Assembly (NCBI RefSeq): GCF_910592395.1
Contig: NC_088314.1
Location: 20,108,070-20,172,069, forward strand
Direction of reading: 5' to 3'
DNA: 64,000 bases
Source: Lineus longissimus
Taxonomy: Eukaryota > Nemertea > Pilidiophora > Heteronemertea > Lineidae
The notes under the pieces were generated by a model, which was not told where the DNA came from, did not search any database, and saw only the letters and a list, made by a program, of their open reading frames with translations. Positions 48,401 to 59,300 of the stretch are shown one piece after another. How positions within the stretch are numbered: position 1 is the stretch's first letter; each line of letters begins with the position of its first letter. The translations under genes and the position numbers were made by a program.

Positions 48401-50174
48401 CCTCTTTTTTACAAATCCACATATATATGTACATTGAAAGACAAAAAAATTCAGATTCCAAGAAACCTGTAAAATTCTATCTACACTGTAACATGTCTGA
48501 ATGTACATGTATGCATCTAGATTCTTTGAATACAACACTTACATGTATTTTCATTTCATAATACATGTACACTCAACCACAAGCTGTCTGGCATGCTAAT
48601 CTTTACTCATACAAAATAAATACAGCAATGGTTTTTGCATGTATCCACACACAAAAATATGAATATGTACAATGTACACCAGGCAAAAATATCAATCAAG
48701 CCTCGGCCAATGGCTCAAGAGTTGTCATGTTAATGGCATCCTAAGCTGCACCTTAAGCTCAGCTCGTCTTTTTCATCATCATACATGTATTATACAAGAA
48801 CTTTTGCCTAATTTCATGTCTCAAACCATCCAACTCGCAATCTATTACTCTCTGGGAAAAGCTAAATTGGACCATGCACCTTCCCAAAATGTCTCTGCTG
48901 ATCCCATCACGAAAGGATTTCACGTCAACCACCTACAACACAACATCACTGAGTGGTGTAAATGTCGTATTTGGCATTTTTGTACGATTAAATCTATGAT
49001 TCCTGTTATATATCGGCGGGTACTTCTACCAAGCTAATGAAACAGCACATAATATAAACAACTTAAAGAGAACAAAACATTCTCACAATGAAAAAGAACT
49101 AGAATTGCAAAACAAATGCACTTTTTAAACAAGACAAAAGAAAATACTTTACAAGTTGAGCAGAATTGGATGCCGACACATACCTACTTTATCCCGGTTT
49201 TCAGTTGACAGTATAAATATCATTTGAACATTTGGCCAGTTTTAAACATGCTTTTTTGATACAAGTTCTCCGCTGTCATCAACGAATGAGCCCGCCACCT
49301 CTGCATTTGATGCTACGCCATTTGGCCATTATGTCCCGTAGATTATCCATCGTCCTATATCTATACACTGTATTGTTATTGTTGTGAGCACCGGTAGCTA
49401 TGCTGTTAAGCGAGTCAAAAAATAAACAGTACACATGAGATAAACTGACTACTTCGTGGATGATCATTTTTGGCATTCATAATATCTAGCAGTCGCCTCC
49501 CCATTTCACACCGGAAAAAAACCCAGTAACTTTATTGTTTACAAGTAGTAGCCATGGAAACCATTCCTTTACACAGAGACATCACATTGATTATTTTAGA
49601 TAGAATTATCATATTTTACAGTATAAATGGTATAAATATATACAGGAGTCAACAAGAGTTTTCATTTGGTTACAACTGACCAGTGTTATTCATTGTCACT
49701 GAAACCAACAGATAGATAACTGCTGACAGCAGACCATGGATTATTTTAGGCCCAAATCATGTCTCACCCAATGCGTCTATTTCCAGATTAGCACAGCTGC
49801 TGGTGGAGAGGCTGAACCTTGCCAAGATTAACAGTCAGCCACGGTTGATTCCGATGACACAACTGACATTCTGTAGGAAACATCACAGGTTGACTCCAAG
49901 TCGGTAATTTTCCTTCCCCACCTCTAAGCTTCATCACTAAGAACGCTGATCAGGAAAGAAGTGAATTGGTGTAAATTATAGTTTTTGACCTATCTGACAT
50001 GTAATCCACTGGCAACGAGGGATTTCGTGATAGACATGAGAATTCACACCTCAAGGAAATTGTCATCATTCCATCCAAGTGTCTGCCGCAAGCAGTTTGT
50101 ATAGTTTGTAGTACACATTTGGCCACCACCAGAGTTGTTAACACAGACTAACATGCTCGCTAATGTCATTGTCC
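45418..50174. other. Convergent UTR/intergenic region between TMEM168 and DRP1
   Basis: It holds the 3'UTRs of the two flanking genes, which converge here. The DRP1 3'UTR could be long. I see no supported extra gene; the open frames at 48124-48363 and 48672-49037 have no family resemblance. ACATGTA words are very dense (46.6-48.8 kb). Confidence 0.55.
47741..48115. repeat. Tandem repeat, 125-bp unit, three copies
   Basis: ACAGGACAGAGGA(T/C)TGGAAC starts units at 47741, 47866 and 47991, exactly 125 bp apart. Each unit continues with CTCGAGACAACCAGCTGGAA, CAGTGCCTTGTCTGATCTCT and CAATCAATCACAACATCTGT. Copies 2 and 3 are nearly identical. A diverged partial copy precedes it near 47670-47735. 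Confidence 0.92.
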
Positions 50175-53100
50175 TCACCAGATCTGTGTCTCGCGTATTT
50201 CGCTGATTATGTGGCTAGCCTTCGTTAATGCCTGAAAGAGATGATGAGAGAATAGGTCATATGAAATAGAACTCAACCCGACAGTTTAAAAACGCTACAT
50301 AAAACTATGCGAAAGATGCAAGTCCACAAAACCGTGAAAAATTTCACCAGTTTTAAAGTTCTCGTTTTTGAAAACGACACAGGGCTCGTTGCAAAAATTC
50401 TACCTACCTTTAACATTTCCTGTGCCTCGCGCCGCCTAGCTGCTATATGTTCCGACTCCATCAAGAGATTATCTATCAAATTCGTCTGATAAAGCTGACT
50501 AACTAATTCACTCTGCAGATTGTCCTTCACATAGTTTACTAAGAAGTGCATTATTGCCTTCGGCACGCTGTCCTGGATATTTTTTCGGACGATGAGGAAG
50601 TACGATTTGATCAAACGCTCGATGACTTCACAGTCCCGCTGTTCTCGGGTGGAGAGCTTCCTGGCAGTAGCATCAGTCGGCTGTAAAGACAAAATATCAA
50701 CCATCAAAATTTGAATCAAGTTCTGTCGATATAACGATGTTGTGCATCAGAGACATCGGACTCACTACATATCGGACGTCTCAGCAGGGATCGGGCACAA
50801 ATGAAATTTCTATCATCTTACTCAAGTTTTAATGAGGTATTATTTGAATCTTAATTTCAAAATCTTCTTCTGTCTACTCACAACTTCAGGGAGGAGGTTG
50901 ATTCCCTTCTGTGGAGTCGTCTTTCCCGGTGGGTGAAGGGGCGAGTTACTGATGCTGTTTGGCTGGCTAGATGCTGCACTATCTGGTCCCAATGAGTCAC
51001 CCTTGGCCATGCGCCCCCAGCTCCTCCAAGAACCACTTCCAGGACCATTCATTACTGGTAATTCCTTAAATAGAGAGTTGAACATACTTTAGTCTTTGAG
51101 AAGGAATGGAGATTTTACAAGTAAATAGATCAGATAAAGCTAAGAAAATGAAAAATGCTCCAGTTATCAGGGTTTGGATTCCGCTTGGCCTTGACAACCA
51201 AATTGTCAGACAAGTTGATATTCCAGTAAAGTAGTTGCCCTGAGGAGAAATGGAAGTTGCCCTGTGGACAACTAGAAATGTCAGTTGACTATCACACCTT
51301 TTACAGGGCAACACTCCAATTGGAACATTAGACAACCAAACATCTTGAAACAGTTTGCCCAAGATAACTCCGAACAAGATTGCGTAATATGTAATTTATC
51401 GAGTGAATAGCAGCCTCCCTTGACCCCGACACAACAGAACCCTCGTCCTTGGTACTCTACCTTGTCTTCATGAATGGTCTGTTTACTACTCCTTCTCTCC
51501 GCATCAGCAGCTAGATTCTCCGTCAACGTCCGGTGCACCAACGAGGCCTCGGTGAAGTCCGGGTGCTTCGTGTTGATGTAGGCAAGTTCTATACACACTA
51601 AGTTTTCAACCTGGAAAGAGACTCGACTGCTGGTCAAAAAACACCAAAGAAGCAATTTCACGAAACCGTGAGCAAAATGGCTGCAAATATCTCTGGGTTT
51701 GCAGATGATAGGGGCTTCTAGGCAGATATATCACCTTGAGCCTAGGAGACCTTTCATATTCTCCCTCAAACATACAATCTAAGTGTGTTTCAAATTCAAC
51801 TGTACCCGGCCTTTTTCACACTGTATCAAACTCTGCTTTCAGCGTTCTAGTCAAAACACAAAAATCTGGCAAACAACACGCATCTCTTACCATTGAATTA
51901 GTAGTCGGTAATCTCCGCCTGAGCAACGCAGTCACAACGTCGACCAACTTTTCATGAAGTTTAGGAAATCGTAACATCTCCTGCTGGGTCCCGCAGTGCT
52001 GAATAATTCTCTGCATCTCTTCGTGGACGAGTTCTACACAGCGCAGACTCGGCTCCTCCAGACGACGAATTTGACGTTTTACTAATAATTCGAACGAAAT
52101 CTCCGGTACGAACAGCGCAGGCCGCGTTCCAGTGGCGTTTCGTATAGCTGTAAGGACATCTAGAGCGGATAAACCACCTAATGGGTCGACCGACAATAAA
52201 GTTCTGCCGAATGTTTCGTGGAAGATGTAACATATTCGGGCTCCCCCACATCTGAAACATCATTTAAAGGTAGGTTTATAGTCTTTTTCATGGAAAAAAG
52301 ACAATACTTTTTTTGGATTTTATACAGTTAGTGCAGCAGAAATATAGTATTTCATCTTAAACTTTTGCAAGTAAGTTCAAAATGTCCAAATATACTAACC
52401 TGCCAGAATCGCACAAAGCGTGACCCAGTCAAAGAACAACCCAGTCAAAGAACAAGCCATTTGCAACAAAACATTGAACAATTTGAGCAAAGTCTAGGCA
52501 TGTTCTGTGTGCAGTGCTATTTTTGTGAAATGGCATAGAGACAATTCATAAATAACAGATGTACTCACAGTTCACTTGTTTCTATATTACGAGCTGTTCC
52601 TTCAATTGTGTTATTATAAGCAGACGCAAAGCGGGTGATGACCTGAAGTAGTAACTGGCCCTGAAATCAAATAACAGGCAATATGAATTCCATATTTCAA
52701 GTCAGCATAGGTTACAATTTTCATGATTATCATTATCAATATTATCATCAAAATTGAATGAAGGACCTGGTGTCACAGAGGAAAGGCAACCTCATGAATG
52801 AACAATTCACTCAACAAGCTGCATTTGAAGGGTTGAAAACTGAGGGAACCATCCCATTCCATTTTGTATGATACACATACCATGTACTCTCTGAAAGAGT
52901 TGACTATAAGGCTGATGTTCACCAATGATAAATGGGGATCCTTCATATATTTATTTAAAACTTTCAATCCCCCTTACCTTATCCTCTACAGCTTCACCAT
53001 AAGAGTTGAGCAGCGACTGGTGCTGGGCAGCCATTACATTCACACGCGTTTTCAACTCGGGAAGACAGTCTCGTATGTGGTGCATTAGCAGCTGCAAGAA

Positions 53101-55960
53101 TGAAGAAACAATTAGAGACGTGTCAGAAAAGGGTAGAAAACCAGAGGAGAGCCCATACCAACAAATGCACACACTCAGAACACATCAGAAGGTCTTCGGA
53201 CAATGCCATAAGCCACTGTGACACTTTGTTCCAGGTGAAACCCATAACTGATCAGCGCGCAAACAAACTTCCTCAAAATATTCCATACATGTGTATTTAT
53301 AGCAGGCCAATTTACGTTGACTTGAAGAATATCTAATTGTAGCGCGGCCGGCGATAAACTGCTGTTCAGACTAATAGTAGGCCTACTAGTATTGAATCTT
53401 ACCCGGTTTAAAGTCTTGGCCAGATACGGCGTACCATTCCTGCTAGCAATAGCTGGATACCTCTTCTGTAGAAACGAGCTTTCGTCTTTCAACGCATCAC
53501 CAATATTCTTAGATGTATTGATATCGGCCTGACTTCTATTGACCACACCGATAATTCCTAGTTTGACGGGAATAACGCGGCCACATAACACGTCCAGGGC
53601 ATCGGTACCGGCGTCCATCAAGTCAAGCTTTGTGACAACGGCAAGAGTACGACGACCTGTAAAGAGAAGTCAGAAAATATTTAGCAACTATTTGTAAAAA
53701 ATACCCAACCTGAACATAAACAATGTTCCACTTTTTTGTACTATTTTCACATGCTATTCAATATACCCTACGCAACATACACGTACAGTAGAACCTCTCT
53801 AATAAGGACACCCTCTTGAGAAATGCTGTCCCTAGTAGAGAGGTGTCCGAGATCAACTACATAACACTTACCATCAGGGTCGATTTCCTTGGCTAACTTC
53901 AAAGATTCGGACGTCGCCATATCGGTATTAGCTGACGTAACACTGAGTATAATTGAGTTGGGGTTACTGATATATTTCACACACATATCTCGGATTTGTA
54001 ACTCGATATCCTCTGGTTGGTCACCAACGGGGACTTTGGTGATGCCGGGCAGATCTACCAAGGTCAGGTTGACTACTTTGTTGGAGAAGATCTTCAGGTG
54101 GATAGCATCCTCGATTATTCCCTGGAAACACGAAACAAAATGAACATTTTATGAAAAGAACGAAGGCACCAAGATATTAAGCCCCAACCACTGCGCTCAG
54201 ACACGAGCGCTGTATTGTTGCTATTTGGTCTTTGCTAGGTGTCATAATTAGGGAGGTCAAACTGAATGAAAGCAACAAATTTTGGACCACAAATAGTGTC
54301 CTTGATAGAGAGGTGTCTGCCAAACAGAGGCTCCACTGTAATACGTAAGTCCTGTCCTGAGAGATAGGTCACCTACAGTGCCATTTCTAATGCCAGAAGA
54401 TGTCTGCAAATGCCCCCGACCTTGTTTGATCCTGCCATTCTGTCTGTCTCTGCTTCAATCTCCTTCCGGATCTCATCAAAGTCAGTGTAGACCTTCTGCT
54501 TCGTGTGCAGGAACTTGGCCCATTCCTCCTGGGTACCACCATCTGTGAACAACAAAGATACTAAGCATAAAAGAATACACAACATATTTTATTTCTGACA
54601 TGTCCTTGGAGAGCTGGCGGCTGCATGCCTAAATTTATTTCAAAATGCATGTATCTCCTAAAAATGCATAATAGTTATATAGTAATAACAAAAATATAAT
54701 GGAAGATAAGGGAAACTTAAACTAAAGATGATAGTATAGTGTAGGGATAATATCAGTCAAGTGTCTGCCTTCTATCTTTAAATTTCGATTTGAAGTGTGT
54801 CCTTTTTCACATAACTAGCAAAAATTGCTGTACCTCTTTCTAAAGGAATTTCAAGGCATGCATGAATGTCAACAATCCATTGTTTTAGATATCAAAAGTT
54901 CATCAACAAAACCACAAACATTACATCAGATAAATTGGGCCAAATTGCACATAAAAAACTAGGGTTTTTCCATTTCAAACCATGTGATGACCTATAAATA
55001 AGCCATGCATGACCTGCTATATAGGCCTATTTAGATATCAAAATGATGAAATATTCTAGAAAATTTCAAAAATGTTTTGATCAGGAAAACCAACAAGCAT
55101 CACTGAGTAATCTTCATTGTATTGATATTGTGTCTGAAATCCAACAAAAATTGTATTTCATTTCACTGTGCGTGGACATTTTTTTGGGAAATGGCAGTGA
55201 ATTGTCAATGTCAAGTCACTCCTAGTATATGGGATTCTTTACCTCCATCAGCTGCTCTTGTCTCCTTGTCATCAGGGCTGACATGAATCAGCTGTAGGAC
55301 AAGGGGTCGCCTTGTCACGATACCAGTTCCTCGGGGCAGGAAGTCATGTCCCACGAGGCCTTCCAACACAGAGCTTTTACCAGAACTCTGAAAATAAAAC
55401 AAATAAAAGTGAGAAAAAAGCGAGAAAAGGCAACAGACGACATGTTCAAGTATACCACACAACACTACAGACAATTTCGAAAGTTTGTATCAACATATGT
55501 AGATTAAAGGATTATTTCACCTGCTACACCACACTGAGTCCTGACAGGTTTCCATTCGGCTTTGGGACTGGCTTCTTGACATTGGTCCAAACTGTCGAGT
55601 GATTGAGATAGGCAAGGCCGACGGCCATGATGAGTTTGACCACAGACATCCCAATGCAAGGTACAGAACTGCAGCTAGAGATTTTTGTAACACCAAATAG
55701 ACGCTAAAAAGTGGCAGAGTTTCTCGCACAAGTGGGAGTGGTGGAAAATTACCATCATATGCAATGCAAATGCCGGCCCAGGCCAATGCATGGAAATCAA
55801 TGCACTGCCACTGCACAGAGTCATTGACATTGTAAACAAAGTAGGAATGATGACTAACCTGGGCACCAATCACTACGATCTGTGGCAGTAGGATTGTTTC
55901 AGATCCAACAGTATTGAAGACGTCTTGCAATTTGTTGATTACTGGAATTAGATGCTCCAT
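50175..55960 (-). CDS. DNM1L: Dynamin-1-like protein (DRP1), mitochondrial/peroxisomal fission GTPase
   Basis: Twelve coding exons: 55960-55859, 55387-55243, 54542-54421, 54121-53872, 53656-53403, 53091-52978, 52660-52569, 52251-51891, 51610-51461, 51064-50882, 50680-50408 and 50231-50175, giving 700 aa (human isoforms 699-736). The G domain has the P-loop GAQSSGKSS (split by intron 1), G2 Thr in [14 protein letters not shown] (G3) and TKLD (G4). The stalk has [20 protein letters not shown] and [18 protein letters not shown] variable, Ser/Pro/Gly-rich B insert covers exon 10. The GED ends the protein with [21 protein letters not shown]1 assembles on outer membranes through adaptors such as MFF or FIS1 and constricts them using GTP. 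The start [15 protein letters not shown] is canonical. It is divergent to CXXC1. Confidence 0.97.
53180..53275 (-). repeat. Dispersed repeat, copy 3 (DRP1 intron 5)
   Basis: Read on the minus strand it gives GAGGAAGTTTGTTTGCGCGC, GTTTCACCTGGAACAAAGTG and TCACAGTGGCTTATGGCATT GTCCGAAG, matching the copies at 38857 and 26543. Confidence 0.75.
53790..53860. repeat. Member of an AATAAGGACACC dispersed family
   Basis: AGTAGAACCTCTCTAATAAG GACACCCTC and GTAGAGAGGTGTCC lie 30-40 bp apart. Related copies: 37115-37190 (QOR-like intron), 39897-40065 (DCPS intron) and 54285-54345 (DRP1 intron). Confidence 0.7.
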
Positions 55961-56367
55961 TTTGCCGAAGTTTGTGGAGCAAAAAGGGCAAATGATCTTC
56001 AAAATAAAATGGCGATAATGGGGTTCATCAAAATTATGGAATTCCAAAATCTGATTTCAAAATAAGTTATTACACAAACAAGACGATTCAAAGTAGCATT
56101 ATTTGCACTTATTTCTTACTATCACGATATCATTCCTTTTAAATGTCAAGATAATTTGACCTTTAGCCAAGCATTGAGGAAATCAACTTTCGATGTTTCA
56201 TCTCGTTTAGTTCTCTTTTTCTTTACACCCAAATAAGTACCCACGAACTGATGACGTAGATCGCAAGCGAAGCCCAGCTTCTGCAAAACGTTCATCATTT
56301 GTTTAGAATCTGTCATTATTTTCTCCATTTAGGAACGTTATTGACTGCTGACATCAAAATCAAAACA
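55961..56367. promoter_or_regulatory. DRP1/CXXC1 divergent promoter region
   Basis: The DRP1 ATG (55960) and the CXXC1 ATG (56368) are 407 bp apart in head-to-head orientation. A small minus-strand open frame (56328-56146) lies inside. No TATA box was recognised. Confidence 0.45.
56146..56328 (-). CDS. Possible 60-aa microprotein or upstream ORF of DRP1
   Basis: An ATG-initiated frame, beginning MEKIMTDSKQMMNVLQKLGF and containing GTYLGVKKKRTKRDETSK, ends LNAWLKVKLS. Its composition (balanced charged/hydrophobic, few rare residues, amphipathic helix-like) looks protein-like rather than random. It lies 5' of the DRP1 start on the same strand, so it could be an upstream ORF in its 5'UTR, the first exon of another gene, or chance. 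No family was recognised. Confidence 0.3.
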   Translation of the reverse strand: MEKIMTDSKQMMNVLQKLGFACDLRHQFVGTYLGVKKKRTKRDETSKVDFLNAWLKVKLS

Positions 56368-59300
56368 ATGTCTGTAAGTATGAACATATATAGAAAGCTT
56401 AGAATAGCAAAGATATTGTGTTTTCTCTGTGAAAAACAAACATTTAACGTGAAATGTGTTGATAAAAATCAGCTTCAATCTGTCTCAGAAGAAAGTGACA
56501 AACCAGAAATATGACATTTCATGATTTGTGGTCATGATCAGATGATTGACATTTCTGTCTTGCCCGAGCTGCCAATTCATCTTGCAACAATACAAACCTT
56601 GCAGTATGTAGTAGTCTTGTGACTTGTACTTCCTAATTCTGTTTTTTTCTGTTACATGGCCATGGGGTCATTGCACATTATTGTATCACCAGGTTATGAG
56701 AAGAGCCTGTGCTGTTTTGCCTCTTTTTAAGAATTTTTGGGAATTAACATCAGTGATCATGACATAATCACAGAAGTGGCGATACAATATCGTGCAACGT
56801 TAGGCCTAGTAAAACTTCAGCATTTTGTAATTTATAGTAATACCTCAACCTCAACTTTCCAGGAATGTCTATGATCTTATTTATTTCATAGTTTGGTGAG
56901 TTTGAAAGCAGAAGTTCGTGTTCTCCATTGACCTGGCATTTGCACATGAATTTGGGACATTAATGAGAAAACAAATTTTTTTGTCAAAATGTTTCTAAAT
57001 TTGATTATTTAGGTTATTGTCCTTCTTTCGATATGGGTGTTATTGTCCTGTTGTCATGGTTATGGAGAACACTGCATGTTTAGATTTGAGCAAATTCTGT
57101 TTGCAAGTTTCTATCACCAAAACATCGTCCTTTCTCCATCTGATAAAATCTGTAATGAAGCATCGAAATGAAATGAAATCAGAGAAATGAAAATGATGTT
57201 AAATTATGGTAGTTATGTTTGACAATGTTGCCATTGCACCAGAGCATAGATACAGCCCCAGAAAATCCGTGTATTGGAAATTGAGCACAGTAATTGCCTT
57301 TTGAAGACATGGAATTCATCAGATTTAAAAAGCGAATTTTGATTTTTTTGGGGGATTTTAGAATTCATTCACGGAATTTGCAAAGTCGAAAAACAGAAAA
57401 TAAAATTTCAAAAGACCGATTCTTTCGGCTCAGCTGAATTTTGCTTATTGAATTTCATACATTTCACGGACTTCGTTTTTCATTTTCATGTTTTCATGCC
57501 AGGTGTTGTCTGTTAAGGAAGCATCATCCTCATTCCTTAATCCATCCTGGCTTCATGACAAAGAGGCACTAGGTTCACCTTCAGTTTTCTATTCAGGTTT
57601 GCATTCAAATGCCAAGGCACGTAATGAAGTAGTCACACTTGTGGAGTTTCTGGTTGATTTATCATCGCACAAGTTTGTTTTGTTCTCACAGAATTCTAAC
57701 AAACAATGTGTAGTTCTTAACCATAACATTCCCATAAATCCCAATGTTAGAATCCTAGTGCAGTGAAGTTTGTCAATTGGTTTGAAGTTCTTAATGCTGC
57801 TGAATAAGTAGTAGATTTCTTTTTCAGATTTGTAAATATTTTGTTAGAGTTAAAAAGGGTTGTGAAATCAGCCTGAGAAGGCCATTGCCCCTTTGTAGTG
57901 ACCTTTTGTCAGTAGGTGAACAGAGATCTTTATGTTGCCTCAAGAAGTAGAATATGTACATGTAATAAATCGGCATACTAAGAATGGTTGTCTGCAAATT
58001 GTTTCTTAAGTTTTGATCCAAGCTTGTAAAATCTGAACTGCTATGACCTCCTTAAATAAATTCCAGTCTTGGTTTAAAAAAAAACATTTTACACAATTGC
58101 TGTTGCAGCCAATGCAACTTCATAACTCAAATCGGGTTGTGACATCAAAGTGTAAGTGACTGCTGCTGGCACTAATTGCAACCAATTAGGCCTCAAGCAG
58201 AAAGCACTTTCCTCAGCCAATTCATTTCAAGGCAATTAAGTTCAATTTAAAGCAAATTAGTTTTTAAATGTGGGTCTCCTTGTACTAGTGTAGCATTGGC
58301 ATTCAAAACTTGTTCTGACGTGGATAATTTGTAGTGTAGCATAAAACGGGTAAGATAAGTTTTAGTTCCATATTCATCATCAGTCACAAAGTTAGTTACT
58401 TGCTTCTTCAAGAAAATACTTTAAACAATTTATGCATTTTGAAAATCTTTGCTGAAAAACCTTGGATCCATCTCTCTCCTGTCCTGTATAACTTGACCTG
58501 TCTCCCTTTGCATCTGATGCTTTCTTACATAGCTTTTGGTTTAGGAATACTGGTGAATAGAAATTGAAGGCACTTTTGTCTTTAGCTTTGGCAGGAGGAA
58601 AAAACGTATTTTCCTCTTGTCTTTGGGCATGTAGTGCAGTGCAAGGGTTTCACCAAAAACCCAGCAGGTACAAGTACTACAATTTTACAGGATTTGTCCT
58701 TTCAAACTTTTTTGAATGCTTGCCAGTTAAACTGTATCCAGTTGGCCGTCAGTCGTAAATATTGAAGACGTAATCCATCATGGTACTGAAGGCTGTTCAT
58801 TAGGTTTTAAGTGGAATCATCACAGTGTTTTTAAGTGGAATCATCAGTTTGGTAATGGAACTTTCAGCCAGCGGCTTGAGAGGGTTTAAGTAGTTTGTTT
58901 ATTTTCTGTTGGTTTAATCACCGTAGTTATACACAGGTAAACGGATCGGTCAAGGATAATCATAAAAGATTTGGTGCGACCCATCATAGAATCTCTCCAT
59001 CATGGAATCTATGTTGGACATTTTCAAATCTATGATGGGCCATCATCGAATCTATGATGATTGTCCGCTGTCATTGATTCTATAAACGGAAAGCTTTACC
59101 TGTGTAGCTGTGTCTGTCACTTTTCTGTCTCATGAGATGCCACCAATTGATTCTTTTTTCTCAATTCCAGAAAGAAGACATAGCCCAAAAGTTTGTCTTG
59201 CCCGAGCGGCAGACAAAAGTCGACGCCCTTGTTAAGAAAATGGACACGGAAGACATTCAGTATTGTATATGTCGGTCTACGGACTCCACTAGGTTTATGA

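Noticed and set aside
48672-49037. 121-aa open frame
   Set aside because: No recognisable domain, lies in a probable 3'UTR/intergenic region between convergent genes.
55961-56047. N-terminal extension of DRP1 from an upstream in-frame ATG
   Set aside because: The family starts at [11 protein letters not shown]-type sequence; the extension is unlike any dynamin N-terminus.
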